Notes: generated from the sequence alone by a model not told the origin. Positions 1 through 8,011 are shown, counted from the stretch's first letter. The stretch: DNA of 12,217 bases from an uncultured Lachnospiraceae bacterium (GCA_947564305.1 CANOBT010000160.1:1-12217), one strand, 5' to 3'. Numbers and translations: made by a program.

Positions 1-46
1 CCCGATATCCGGCTTGTCACCGCCTCCGGTGGCCGGAATAGTCTCC
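1..46. mobile_element. Probable end of an element inserted into cas1
   Basis: These 46 bases do not continue the Cas1 coding sequence, and they are much richer in G+C than the neighbouring cas1. Read on the minus strand they contain short CCGG-based inverted motifs (TCCGGC and GCCGGA; CCGGCCACCGG) and a GGCGGTGACA word. I read this as the terminus of an inserted mobile element (an insertion sequence is the simplest idea), with the junction at or just left of position 47. No transposase is visible because the window ends here. The family cannot be named from so little sequence. A recombination or assembly junction would look the same. Confidence 0.4.
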
Positions 47-916
47 TTTTCTTCCCTCCTCGTTCAAATAAACAGCATGATTGTGCTGCATTTCAAAATG
101 AGATGACTGAAGTGCTTTCGTATTAATTAACGTTAAAACAAAACGATCTGCCATAATAGGGCGCATTTCCTCCATTAAATCCAGTGCCAGCGAGATTCTC
201 CCTGGTCTGTCACTATGCATAAAACCTACATAAGGGTCAAGGCCAACACTATACAAGGAATTTGCACACTCCCCAGCCAAAACGGTATATGCAAAAGATA
301 GCACTGCATTGATATTATCAAGCGGTGGTCTTCGATTTCTTGTTGTAAATGCGAAGTCATCCTTCTGATTTAATATCATGTCATCAAATACCGAATAATA
401 CTGTTCTGCCGCTTTCCCCTCCACTCCTCGCAGCTCATCTAAAGCCGATACTTTTTCAATTTTATGCAGAGAATCATACAAAGTATTTGATATCCGCCGC
501 AGCTTTTCTTCATCTACACGATAAGCATGATCACGCAATGTTCGCTCCACACTCCACCGCCCATTAAATATTTTGCCTATCATCATATTTTTTGCATAGG
601 ATATACTTCTGTCTTCATCATCAGAAATACGATACTGTTCTTTTCTTAACAAGACATTTCCATATTCTTTTCCAACTGCCCTGGCTAAAAAGTTGCCTCT
701 GGGCGAAAAGAAACTCATTCCAATTTGCCTCTCTGCACAGGCACCCATAAGTGCTGGAGTAGCGCCTTTGTATGTAAAACAAACTATATTTTCCAACGTA
801 TGAAGCGGGAATCTTCCAAGCGTTTTTTCTCCATCTAGTATTACAATATTCTCCCCGTCCAATGTTAAATAACAGTTTTCCGTCAATACATACAATGTAT
901 TTAACAATTTTCGCAT
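17..916 (-). CDS. cas1: Cas1 integrase, type I-C, C-terminally truncated
   Basis: Cas1 is the metal-dependent integrase that, with Cas2, inserts new spacers into the CRISPR array. The expected catalytic residues are visible: E166 in RGVEGKAA, H234 in GFMHSDRPGR, and D246/E249 in LALDLMEEMRP. The TTRNRRPPLDNINAVLSFAY stretch (191-210) is also typical of the family. The start is ATG with an AGGAGG about 5 bases upstream, 25 bases after cas4. The protein is 299 residues against about 340 for I-C Cas1. Homology stops near K290 (NEEGRK), and the last nine residues (GDYSGHRRR) come from foreign GC-rich DNA. The missing C-terminal helices normally support folding and the Cas1-Cas2 complex, so this copy is probably inactive or impaired. 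The family call is very secure; loss of function is inference. Confidence 0.95.
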   Translation of the reverse strand: MRKLLNTLYVLTENCYLTLDGENIVILDGEKTLGRFPLHTLENIVCFTYKGATPALMGACAERQIGMSFFSPRGNFLARAVGKEYGNVLLRKEQYRISDDEDRSISYAKNMMIGKIFNGRWSVERTLRDHAYRVDEEKLRRISNTLYDSLHKIEKVSALDELRGVEGKAAEQYYSVFDDMILNQKDDFAFTTRNRRPPLDNINAVLSFAYTVLAGECANSLYSVGLDPYVGFMHSDRPGRISLALDLMEEMRPIMADRFVLTLINTKALQSSHFEMQHNHAVYLNEEGRKGDYSGHRRR

Positions 917-941
917 TTTAGCCTCCTGTATGTCCTAAAAA

Positions 942-1601
942 TTATTCTGCACTGTGGATATTCTGCCTGATATACTGTCTCACATCTCTGTTCTTTTGTA
1001 TCTTAGGCAGACATAAATCCCCCAGAGAACATGACTTACATTGCTTGGACGGCTTGACATCAGGAGTATGTCCCCGTTGAAACATTTCGTGCATTTTCAC
1101 AGCCATTTCCTTGGTTTGACAACGCAACTCCTCGGTAAACTCCACCCGGTTCCTCCTTCTATTCTGACCATAATACAAAAATCCTACGGGTATGCTTGTC
1201 TGAAACATCTCCTCCAAACATACTGCTTGTGCACAAAGTTGTAATTCATCGGCATTATTTTCTTTGGGTGTTCCATGCTTATATTCAATCGGTACAGGGA
1301 TCCATGTTCCATCATATCCAAACAATTCAATCCCTTTCTCATTCTGGTGAAATTCGACCACATCGCACTGCCCACTTACTCCTAACTCCTGCGATTTAAT
1401 ACGTAGCCCTCTGACGATTAATAAATCCCCTCTCTTTTCAAATGCTCCTTCGTCATGCGCTTTTTTGTGCATCAACTCTCCCGCCGTCGTCTTGTAGTTC
1501 TCAGCCCACTGCTGTTCAATATGTATGAGCGCCCATTGCCTTTTACAAAAAGCAAAATGTTGAATACCGGAAAGCATTAAATAATCTTCTTCGGCATACA
1601 T
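942..1601 (-). CDS. cas4: Cas4 exonuclease (RecB-like, Fe-S)
   Basis: Cas4 is a PD-(D/E)xK nuclease of the RecB family that trims prespacers at the PAM side and hands them to Cas1-Cas2 during adaptation. The four iron-sulphur cysteines are visible: C19 (AFCKRQWALIHIE) and C188, C191 and C197 in QCKSCSLGDLCLP. The nuclease core shows D80 in SGQCDVV, E106 and K108 in PIEYKHG, and the QLCAQAVCLEE helix at 121-131. Length (219 aa) is normal for Cas4 in I-C operons. The ATG lies two bases after the cas7 stop, with a purine-rich AGAAGGGA inside the cas7 tail, so translation is probably coupled. The protein appears intact although its partner cas1 just downstream is truncated. Confidence 0.95.
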   Translation of the reverse strand: MYAEEDYLMLSGIQHFAFCKRQWALIHIEQQWAENYKTTAGELMHKKAHDEGAFEKRGDLLIVRGLRIKSQELGVSGQCDVVEFHQNEKGIELFGYDGTWIPVPIEYKHGTPKENNADELQLCAQAVCLEEMFQTSIPVGFLYYGQNRRRNRVEFTEELRCQTKEMAVKMHEMFQRGHTPDVKPSKQCKSCSLGDLCLPKIQKNRDVRQYIRQNIHSAE

Positions 1602-1603
1602 AA

Positions 1604-2449
1604 CTAAATCCCTTCTATCTCTTCCATCTCCAATCCCGGCAACGTGTCAACAACGATTTCATAATCCTCAAACACCTTCGGGTCATCTACTTTCGGCGTA
1701 ACTTTTACCAGCCTATGAACCTTCGCAGAGGAATACTGCCCCATCGGACAGTTATGTTTCCACCAGTATACTTTGCACACCTCCATACTGCCATCAGGTC
1801 TTGCTGAAGAACTATCGTTGACAAACAATGTCCTAAGTGCCTCTTTAATCTTCTCGGCATCTTCCTCGGTAAATCCTGTTTTTTCTGCCAATTGATGATT
1901 AATACTTCCCTTCAGAATATACAATGCAGAATGTACCTTGTGCTTCATCCCCATGGTGTCGGATGACTTTTTATCCATTGTCTCACTGTTGACACTCTTT
2001 GTAATCTGCATACTGTCAATGGAAACAGGCAGAACGCTAAACGCAGAATGTATCGAAACCGGCCCCCTGACTCCTACCGACACATTGCCACTCTTAAAAG
2101 CAAATACCTGTCCAAAACTACGTACATCAATCCACTTCTTGCAGGCAGCTTTTGCATATTCCTCTCTGTTTTTATCCTTCTGTGCCTTTTGCATATCCTC
2201 ATTTTTCGCAGCTCTGTCTGCAAGGCTCTTACATTCATCAACCGAACGCCCATCACTCTGCACAAAGATATCCTCCCCCATATCCTGCAGCCTGTTCCTG
2301 ATTTTCCGCTTAATACACACGTCCGAAATCTCCCCAAAACCATCATACGTTTCCCGGGGCCTGTTTCCGTTCAACGGATCTCCATTTGGATTCGCATTCT
2401 GCACCATCACTAATACCTCAAAATCAATTTTGTTTGTAAATTCACCCAT
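1604..2449 (-). CDS. cas7c: Cas7c/Csd2, Cascade backbone subunit
   Basis: Cas7 (Csd2 in type I-C) polymerises along the crRNA spacer to form the backbone of the I-C Cascade effector. Hallmarks in order: VQNANPNGDPLNGNRPR near residues 17-32, IKRKIRNRLQ at 46-55, WIDVRSFGQVFAF at 106-118, VGVRGPVSIHSAFS at 125-138, and DTMGMKHKVHSALY at 164-177. A length of 281 aa matches the family (about 280-290). The ATG has an AAAGGGAG purine tract about 9 bases upstream. It follows cas8c by a 37-base AT-rich gap with no hairpin, and runs almost directly into cas4. Nothing looks damaged. Identification is from conserved family motifs. Confidence 0.96.
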   Translation of the reverse strand: MGEFTNKIDFEVLVMVQNANPNGDPLNGNRPRETYDGFGEISDVCIKRKIRNRLQDMGEDIFVQSDGRSVDECKSLADRAAKNEDMQKAQKDKNREEYAKAACKKWIDVRSFGQVFAFKSGNVSVGVRGPVSIHSAFSVLPVSIDSMQITKSVNSETMDKKSSDTMGMKHKVHSALYILKGSINHQLAEKTGFTEEDAEKIKEALRTLFVNDSSSARPDGSMEVCKVYWWKHNCPMGQYSSAKVHRLVKVTPKVDDPKVFEDYEIVVDTLPGLEMEEIEGI

Positions 2450-2486
2450 TGTTTTTTCTCCCTTTCTGTACTATTTTATATAATAT

Positions 2487-2879
2487 TTATTGCTCTTTTT
2501 TCTGAAATGCCTGCTTCATATATTCTGTTTGCAGATAATACCCCGGCAAATACATCTCTGATAACGCCTTATTATCAAAACCCTTTCCTGCAAGATGCAC
2601 CATAATTTCCTCTGTCCAATCCTGAAATTTTTGCAACTCAAAGTCTGATAATTTCTTTTCATAAGGAATCATGTTCTGTTTTATCGTTTGAAATGTCTTA
2701 GCCGGCCTGTTGCTATAGACATTCCAATAACGTTTTGCATTGGTGGTACGCCCCTCTTTTCTCTTTCCATCCTCGTCATATCCAAACATTGCACGCTGTT
2801 CCATATAATCATATACTGCTAATAGTCTTCCAAATAAAACATTACGGTCATCTATATGATCCTCCAAAAAATGATCCAT
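2487..2879 (-). CDS. cas11c: Cas11c small subunit from an internal start in cas8c
   Basis: Type I-C systems have no separate small-subunit gene. In characterised I-C systems Cas11c is made by internal translation from the 3' part of cas8c and fills the Cascade belly. Here an in-frame ATG (Cas8c residue 509, [15 protein letters not shown]) has AAGGGAGG at 2887-2894, seven bases upstream, stronger than the sites of several full-length cas genes in this operon. The product would be 130 aa, charged and largely helical in appearance ([14 protein letters not shown] near the N-terminus), ending with the Cas8c stop. Length and position agree with the described Cas11c. Seen: ATG, Shine-Dalgarno, frame, length. 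Known: internal Cas11c in I-C. Inferred: that it is expressed here. Confidence 0.75.
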   Translation of the reverse strand: MDHFLEDHIDDRNVLFGRLLAVYDYMEQRAMFGYDEDGKRKEGRTTNAKRYWNVYSNRPAKTFQTIKQNMIPYEKKLSDFELQKFQDWTEEIMVHLAGKGFDNKALSEMYLPGYYLQTEYMKQAFQKKEQ

Positions 2880-4403
2880 TAATTTGCCTCCCTTCTCATA
2901 ATTAAATCGAATCATGGCACATGCTACGCATAACACATCATTGTACCATACAAAATCATCCATAGACTGCGGCATCGACGCTTTCCTTGCCGCTGCCTGA
3001 ATAAGGTCTCTGGGAATCTTCATTCCCTTTTTTGTAATACACGGCAACAGACGATTCGTAACAGCCCGTATTAATCTAGCATCCGCTTCTAGCCAGTTTG
3101 ACCGCTGCGTACCAAATGCTGCCAGAGCCATTTCACGAGGCGCTGGCGAGTATTCGCAAAAATAACCTTTTTTGTCTCCATTCCTCTCACTTTTAATAAA
3201 GCGCCGCCATTTGCAATGCTCCTGCCAGTGTAACAGAGCGTCCATGTACTGCTTCGCACCCATTTCATCATAATAAGAAATAGATAGCCTTCCTGTGGTC
3301 GCCGCATCCAACGCCATCACTGCAATTCGATCATCCACCTTGATTTTCGCGGTATATCCATTCCATGCACGATTAAACTGTTCTGCAAAATATTTCCCAG
3401 TATCATTCCTGTTTGATTCGTTTGCTTCCATCTCATCAAAAGCATCAAAATCAAATTCATCCAACTCCGTACAGGCATGGATAGAATCCTTCATCATATC
3501 TGGAATCTGCATATCCCGATTCGTCATCCAGCAGACGACCGCCGAACCATCCCTCGTATATCCCTGTTTCTGAATCAGCCATTTCAAAGCATTATGAGCT
3601 TTTTGTGACACCACATATCCCACGGATACGGCTTCATCCTTTGAAAAAAACCTACCACGATATGTAAAGCCTGACTCGTCATTCCCAGAAATTAATTTTG
3701 ACTTATCGCCACTATTGCGTATCTTGGAAGGATGTTTCTCTGAACAAGAATTGATTTGTCCTGTCACATAACACAACTGTTCTTTCCTCATTTTTTTCTG
3801 ATAATATCGGTCATATTTCTCATACAATTCCTGATTTTTCCATACGCAGGGGGCATCAAAACCATATACAATAAACCTGACATTGGCCCCTGTCTGTCCA
3901 GAACCCTGTATTTTAACCTTGTCTGTCAGTTTACCGCTTTCCTCTAGTTTCAACACCTGATGTTCCGTCAAATCTTGAATGAGCGATCTCTTTTTGAGAT
4001 AGTTCCAGACCGCCCGCACCATCGGATGTGTCTCTTCTGATTCCACCCAATCCTGCAACTGTTTCATATACGCTTCATAATAATCTTCTTTCTTCGTACC
4101 GGTATATAACGAATAGTCCCCCGCAATATAACATAGCTTGTCACACAGAGGATGGGGCGCTATGCCACTGCTCCTGGCCGCCGAATCTTCCGTTACCGGT
4201 ATCATAGTTACACTGTCCGTACCCTTTTCCAGCGTTTTTGCTTGAATAAAATTGCCCTCCTCATCAATCGTCACTTCAATCTGAGCCTGAAACGTAGAAT
4301 GGGAAAGAGGCAACAACACCGGCTGGTCATTTTTCATAACCCCCGCCAGATGGGAATGAACATCGTAAGTATCAGCTAAGGTTTTTAACCATGCCAAACA
4401 CAT
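2487..4403 (-). CDS. cas8c: Cas8c/Csd1, Cascade large subunit
   Basis: Cas8c (Csd1) is the large subunit of I-C Cascade. It recognises the PAM and helps open target DNA and recruit Cas3. I chose the ATG at 4403 (638 aa, [14 protein letters not shown]), preceded by GAGGGGGG about 5 bases away; an upstream GTG at 4421 would add six residues. Family-typical blocks in 638-numbering: YVTGQ near 212, [16 protein letters not shown] at 224-239, GFTYRGRF at 245-252, [17 protein letters not shown] at 260-276, and later a [11 protein letters not shown] block. The start overlaps the cas5c stop by 32 bases, implying translational coupling. The last 130 codons probably double as cas11c (separate entry). 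No frameshift is seen. Confidence 0.95.
   Translation of the reverse strand: MCLAWLKTLADTYDVHSHLAGVMKNDQPVLLPLSHSTFQAQIEVTIDEEGNFIQAKTLEKGTDSVTMIPVTEDSAARSSGIAPHPLCDKLCYIAGDYSLYTGTKKEDYYEAYMKQLQDWVESEETHPMVRAVWNYLKKRSLIQDLTEHQVLKLEESGKLTDKVKIQGSGQTGANVRFIVYGFDAPCVWKNQELYEKYDRYYQKKMRKEQLCYVTGQINSCSEKHPSKIRNSGDKSKLISGNDESGFTYRGRFFSKDEAVSVGYVVSQKAHNALKWLIQKQGYTRDGSAVVCWMTNRDMQIPDMMKDSIHACTELDEFDFDAFDEMEANESNRNDTGKYFAEQFNRAWNGYTAKIKVDDRIAVMALDAATTGRLSISYYDEMGAKQYMDALLHWQEHCKWRRFIKSERNGDKKGYFCEYSPAPREMALAAFGTQRSNWLEADARLIRAVTNRLLPCITKKGMKIPRDLIQAAARKASMPQSMDDFVWYNDVLCVACAMIRFNYEKGGKLMDHFLEDHIDDRNVLFGRLLAVYDYMEQRAMFGYDEDGKRKEGRTTNAKRYWNVYSNRPAKTFQTIKQNMIPYEKKLSDFELQKFQDWTEEIMVHLAGKGFDNKALSEMYLPGYYLQTEYMKQAFQKKEQ
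2887..2894 (-). promoter_or_regulatory. Internal Shine-Dalgarno for Cas11c
   Basis: The minus strand reads AAGGGAGG followed by CAAATTA and ATG, an ideal seven-base spacing, in the middle of the cas8c reading frame. In cas8c these bases encode EKGGKLM, so the codons satisfy both roles. This is the main evidence for the internal cas11c start. Confidence 0.75.
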
Positions 4404-5118
4404 CACCCCCCTCAAATTCACCTAATCCGGCAAAATTCTCCCCATATACAAAAGATTTTTGCTCGGCGTCATGTAATATACGCCTAATATCACATTCTTC
4501 CGGTCCAGGAAAGCGAATGATCCCCTTTGCCATCTGTGCATTCCACAGACGAACCGTCATCTTTCCCTTCTCTTCCTCCCGCACTGCCTCATCCGGGTAC
4601 GTGATTCCATGCACCATAATACCAAAAGAAAGATTCACTTCATCATATGCCCCCTCTCCCTCATTTAGAGGGCAAGGCTCTACATATGCTTGACATTCTC
4701 TTGCTCCTAAGAAAATATCCCGTCTACCTCCCCGCTCCAACATTCTTTTAGCAATGTCAAAATGTTTATGCTCATTCCTATCCTTTGCCAAATCCGGTCG
4801 GTTTTCATTCCAGACAAAATGCGCCTTTACCCGATACTCCACATCTCGCAAATAGGTATAAAAGGATAAATCATTTCCTCCACTATATTTGATGGGCCGT
4901 ATTCCTTTGGATTCCGTCTGTATCGGTTTAATAATACGACACTCGTCAATGATCCAAGTAATTGTTGGCTTCCAGTAGATAGATTCTGTGATTCCTTTTA
5001 ACGCCTGGTATGTGGGTATCTGATAACTGCATTTTTCACCTCCCGTCTTCGACAGGGGATCTGTAAATAATGCATATCTTCCAAATACCCGGTACTCAAT
5101 AATATTGGGCTTATCCAC
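4372..5118 (-). CDS. cas5c: Cas5c/Cas5d, crRNA-processing ribonuclease
   Basis: In type I-C there is no Cas6. Cas5c cuts the pre-crRNA repeat and stays as the 5'-handle-binding subunit of Cascade. The catalytic set known from Bacillus halodurans Cas5d (Tyr, Lys, His) is visible: Y48 in [10 protein letters not shown], and K118-H119 in [11 protein letters not shown]. Other family blocks are [17 protein letters not shown] (14-30), [13 protein letters not shown] (69-81) and [20 protein letters not shown] (130-149). I chose the GTG at 5118 ([13 protein letters not shown], 248 aa), which has AGGAGG nine bases upstream and matches family length. An upstream in-frame ATG at 5166 would add 16 residues but has no Shine-Dalgarno. 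The stop lies inside the cas8c start region. Confidence 0.95.
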   Translation of the reverse strand: MDKPNIIEYRVFGRYALFTDPLSKTGGEKCSYQIPTYQALKGITESIYWKPTITWIIDECRIIKPIQTESKGIRPIKYSGGNDLSFYTYLRDVEYRVKAHFVWNENRPDLAKDRNEHKHFDIAKRMLERGGRRDIFLGARECQAYVEPCPLNEGEGAYDEVNLSFGIMVHGITYPDEAVREEEKGKMTVRLWNAQMAKGIIRFPGPEECDIRRILHDAEQKSFVYGENFAGLGEFEGGDVFGMVKNLS

Positions 5119-5169
5119 CGTGATTCTCCTCCTCTCATCCTTAGTTTTCATCCTATAGATCACCATTTT

Positions 5170-5198
5170 ATTGTACTATATATAATACAAATTTTCTA
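5170..5198 (-). promoter_or_regulatory. Possible internal promoter/operator before cas5c
   Basis: On the minus strand TAGAAA (5193-5198) and TACAAT (5170-5175) are 17 bases apart, a fair sigma-A-like pair, and would place the transcript start just upstream of the cas5c ribosome binding site. The plus-strand 20-mer TTGTACTATATATAATACAA (5171-5190) is an almost perfect palindrome (9 of 10 pairs) overlapping this -10. It could be an operator for separate control of Cascade and adaptation genes. The region is very AT-rich, so chance is a real possibility. Confidence 0.3.
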
Positions 5199-5232
5199 TC
5201 ACTTATTTTCCCTCAAATATAAAATCCTGTCC

Positions 5233-7701
5233 TCAAAAAATGAGTGGTTCCCATTCCGCTGTAATGCCCCGCTCTTCGGAATATGCTCCAGGAGCTGCAA
5301 TCATATATATATCAGGAATTTCTTCACTCACACGCTGGATGAGCCCGCTGTACTTTTTCAATAAGCTTTCCCTCACATTAACGGTATAACGCTGTGCCTG
5401 TCGGATGTAACTTCTAAGTTCTCTCCCATCAGATGACTGCGCCATCGCCGCGATCATATCCGCTCCTTTTTTATATGGCACAATCACGCCAAAGGAATGG
5501 TCATCTATAACCCGATATGCCTTACCCGCAGTTTTATATGCCTGATTCATAGACCTATGGTTTTTCAATTTGTCTGTCCGATCCCTCCCCCTCTCTGAAT
5601 CAGAAAATCCTCTTGCCAATAACTCCATAATACTTGTATCCATTTGTTTTATGGGAAAATTCATTGTATCCGCAGCATCCATATATATTTTTTTATAATA
5701 GCGGTCCATCCATTGGGGCATCAACAAGCTTTCCTCACTACTCTCTTTCCTGTACTGATACAAAATATTCTCCGTAACCCTGACATGTTGCAGATGTTCC
5801 TCCATGCTTCCTGTATTCTCGCCTTCCAAATCAATCAGCTGCAAAATCCCGGACTCCTTTTCACCGTTTCTATTGCACCGTCCCGCACTCTGCGCCAAAC
5901 TATCCAATCCTGTCATAGAGCGATATACACATTCAAAAGAAATATCCACACCAGCTTCTATCAGATTGGTACTAACCACAACAACTTTCTCCCGCCCCGT
6001 TTTTAATTGTTTCTTTATGGATGCGATCTTGTCGCTTCTATGCTCCGCACATAAATTAGTCGTAAGATACTCAACATAGATAGGTAATTCCTTTAGAATA
6101 TCGTATAATTTTCCCACTGCTGATTTTGTGTTTAAGATCACAAGAATAGACTGGAATCTGTCGGTCTGTTGAAAAATTTCCCTACCCAAACTCTCATAGG
6201 TATGTTTACGTCCCACTTCAGGTAGTTCTATTCTTACCCGCTCAAACCGCCGAAACCAAGGTTCCACATTTTTGATCATATACTTCGGTTCACTATAACA
6301 TACCGGATAATTCGTTTCACTTAAAGCAGGCTGGGTAGCCGTACATAATATAATATCTGCATTACAAACTGCATTGACAAAGTTTATCATCTGATTAAAG
6401 GTGTGTACACATTTCATTGGCATGGACTGAACCTCATCAATAATAATCACGGAATTTACCAGCCTGTGCATACGGCGAACCGAAGCGCTCTGATTAGAAA
6501 ACAGTGTATTCATAAACTGTACAAAAGTTGTGCAGATAAACGGTTCTTCCCAGGAAATATCTTGTCGTTCCACCCCGCTCCTGCGATAATCTTCCTCCTC
6601 TTGATCGAAATCTTTAACCACAGAAGAATGATGTTCCAGGATCCATTCTGTCTGCCCCGTTGCTTCCCGAAACACCCTAGCATTTTGTTCTGTAATACTA
6701 ATATAGGGCGACACATAAATAATACGCTCCGTCTCCGGGTGGCATTTACAATATTCTAACGCATATGCCAGGCTACTCAGCGTTTTTCCTCCCCCTGTAG
6801 GAATAGGAAGACAATAGATTCCTGCCGGATGCTTTGCAAATTCCCGACATTCTTCATGAAGTTGATCTCTGCCCTTTCTGATATTTCGTTCCCTCTCTGT
6901 CAACTCAGAAAATTGGATGGAATGATGAAGTTTCTGCATATATGCCTCAAAGTTTTTTCCCGCATTTTGGAAAATATCCCTGCTGTCTGTCTCCCTTCTC
7001 TTAGACAATGTATTGACCCCATTCATAAAATCTGACGTTGCTTCCCAGTCCGAATCAATTAAAATAGATAGCAGCAAACGCTGTAAAGAAGAAAAAAGAA
7101 AACCTCTGCAATTTCCTAAAAGAGCCTTTTTGTTTGGATGATCTCCCAGGGAACGTTCTATGGATGGGATAACCTTTTTCATGTTATTCCAAAGTACATC
7201 AAATTCCGCTTCTGCATCTGCAAATATTTTTTCCAGAGGATATCTCCCCAGATATTCTATCTCCGAATTAGCACATGCCTCATCATAATCTTCCACGTTA
7301 TCTAGTTTCACAGAAAAAATATCTTTCCGCTCCTCATTGATGCAATCAAATAATCCATGATGAGCAGCAATCGCATACGATATCATTTCCACCAAAACTT
7401 TCTCTTTTAATAGACCAGAATTTTCTAAATATCCATTATAAAAATACTTTGCTCCCGTAGAAGCATGTGCAATCTTTCCACGAAGTTTTTTTCTGTCCCT
7501 TTCCTCTGCGTGAATATAGTCAAAGAATTTCTGTTTGCACTTTCCCATATCATGAAATATTCCGCATAGTGACATGATCTGTGAAATACCACATCGTCTT
7601 CCTTTCTCTTTACACAAATATACTGTTTTTTCCGTATGCTCTGCTACGGATTCCTCTCTGCCAGAACCATCGTCCGAAATATGTGCTATCAAATCATTCA
7701 T
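5233..7701 (-). CDS. cas3: Cas3 HD nuclease-helicase, type I
   Basis: Cas3 is the signature type I effector. Recruited by target-bound Cascade, it unwinds and degrades DNA with ATP. The N-terminal HD domain shows H22 (AEHTEKT), H50-D51 with K54 (FHDMGK), H79 (AHASTGA) and H114-H115 (AAHHG). The SF2 helicase follows: Walker A PTGGGKT (301-307), DEVQ (422-425), CTATQPAL (453-460), STNLIEAGVDIS (577-588) and QSAGRCNRNGE (604-614). A normal C-terminal domain completes 822 aa, so it looks complete and active. It heads the operon, 114 bases before the chosen cas5c start. The start is slightly uncertain: AGGGG directly abuts the ATG at 7701, and an in-frame TTG three codons later (7692) has a better nine-base spacing. 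Confidence 0.96.
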   Translation of the reverse strand: MNDLIAHISDDGSGREESVAEHTEKTVYLCKEKGRRCGISQIMSLCGIFHDMGKCKQKFFDYIHAEERDRKKLRGKIAHASTGAKYFYNGYLENSGLLKEKVLVEMISYAIAAHHGLFDCINEERKDIFSVKLDNVEDYDEACANSEIEYLGRYPLEKIFADAEAEFDVLWNNMKKVIPSIERSLGDHPNKKALLGNCRGFLFSSLQRLLLSILIDSDWEATSDFMNGVNTLSKRRETDSRDIFQNAGKNFEAYMQKLHHSIQFSELTERERNIRKGRDQLHEECREFAKHPAGIYCLPIPTGGGKTLSSLAYALEYCKCHPETERIIYVSPYISITEQNARVFREATGQTEWILEHHSSVVKDFDQEEEDYRRSGVERQDISWEEPFICTTFVQFMNTLFSNQSASVRRMHRLVNSVIIIDEVQSMPMKCVHTFNQMINFVNAVCNADIILCTATQPALSETNYPVCYSEPKYMIKNVEPWFRRFERVRIELPEVGRKHTYESLGREIFQQTDRFQSILVILNTKSAVGKLYDILKELPIYVEYLTTNLCAEHRSDKIASIKKQLKTGREKVVVVSTNLIEAGVDISFECVYRSMTGLDSLAQSAGRCNRNGEKESGILQLIDLEGENTGSMEEHLQHVRVTENILYQYRKESSEESLLMPQWMDRYYKKIYMDAADTMNFPIKQMDTSIMELLARGFSDSERGRDRTDKLKNHRSMNQAYKTAGKAYRVIDDHSFGVIVPYKKGADMIAAMAQSSDGRELRSYIRQAQRYTVNVRESLLKKYSGLIQRVSEEIPDIYMIAAPGAYSEERGITAEWEPLIF

Positions 7702-7725
7702 CCCCTATCTGTATTTTTTCTTTTC

Positions 7726-7797
7726 TTATAATAATATAATGTAATTTATTTTGCTTTCTTCCCAAATCATCCTGAAATGCCTCAATGCCTCCTTCAT
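7726..7797 (-). CDS. Tiny leader ORF of 23 codons before cas3
   Basis: The minus strand encodes MKEALRHFRMIWEESKINYI and three further residues before a stop, ending 24 bases before cas3. Its ATG overlaps the TGA stop of the preceding 41-codon ORF in an ATGA arrangement. I recognise no family. It may simply be leader RNA. It is listed because it lies in the presumed cas 5' untranslated region and is coupled to a second small ORF. Confidence 0.12.
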   Translation of the reverse strand: MKEALRHFRMIWEESKINYIILL

Positions 7798-7919
7798 TGC
7801 TTTTTCTTTCTTGTTCTATCTTTTGGATTTGTAATATATGTTATCAGCTGGTCTACGACATTATGTTCAATATCGTTGTGTCCTATTTCATTTCTCAACT
7901 TTGTGTTCCCACACCCCAT
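7794..7919 (-). CDS. Small leader ORF of 41 codons, function unknown
   Basis: This minus-strand ORF starts MGCGNTKLRNEIGHND, continues through VVDQLITYI and ends with the basic tail NPKDRTRKKKQ. The frame stays open upstream for about 12 more codons (SDFRGVNVSVLLD) without a good start. No Shine-Dalgarno precedes the ATG. The sequence looks more protein-like than random, so it could be a small leader peptide or the degraded tail of a lost gene. I recognise no family. Its stop overlaps the start of the 23-codon ORF. Confidence 0.15.
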   Translation of the reverse strand: MGCGNTKLRNEIGHNDIEHNVVDQLITYITNPKDRTRKKKQ

Positions 7920-7960
7920 ATCTAAAAGCACTGAGACGTTTACACCTCGAAAATCGCTTT

Positions 7961-7990
7961 ATTATACGTTTTCCGGTCACTTTTTGAAAA
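7961..7990 (-). promoter_or_regulatory. Candidate cas operon promoter
   Basis: The minus strand carries a perfect TATAAT (7961-7966) with a weak -35, TTTTCA (7985-7990), 18 bases upstream. Transcription would begin near 7954 and give a leader of about 250 bases before cas3. It is the best sigma-A-like site in the gap and has the right strand and position. The -35 match is only four of six, so activator control or a different start nearer cas3 remains possible. Confidence 0.4.
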
Positions 7991-8011
7991 GGTAAAAAAC
8001 CTCTCAAAGTG
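7978..8011. repeat. Imperfect inverted repeat over the presumed -35
   Basis: CACTTT at 7978-7983 is the inverse of AAAGTG at 8006-8011. Inside these, GAAAAGGT faces ACCTCTC around an A-rich loop, giving a 34-base imperfect dyad. It overlaps the candidate -35 of the cas promoter, so an operator is a reasonable reading. It lacks the T-run expected of an intrinsic terminator on either strand. Confidence 0.35.

Noticed and set aside
17..46. The last Cas1 residues as a natural variant C-terminus
   Set aside because: The abrupt rise in G+C, loss of family similarity and stop after nine codons fit a junction with other DNA better than a divergent Cas1 end.
1938..2483. Long plus-strand open frame (181 codons) opposite cas7
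   Set aside because: It is a complement of the well-supported cas7c gene, has no ribosome binding site, and its Leu/Ser/Phe-rich sequence is typical of antisense reading.
7726..7739. AT-rich imperfect palindrome just before cas3
   Set aside because: Only a 14-base low-complexity TTATA/TATAA pattern in very AT-rich DNA; it is not distinguishable from chance.
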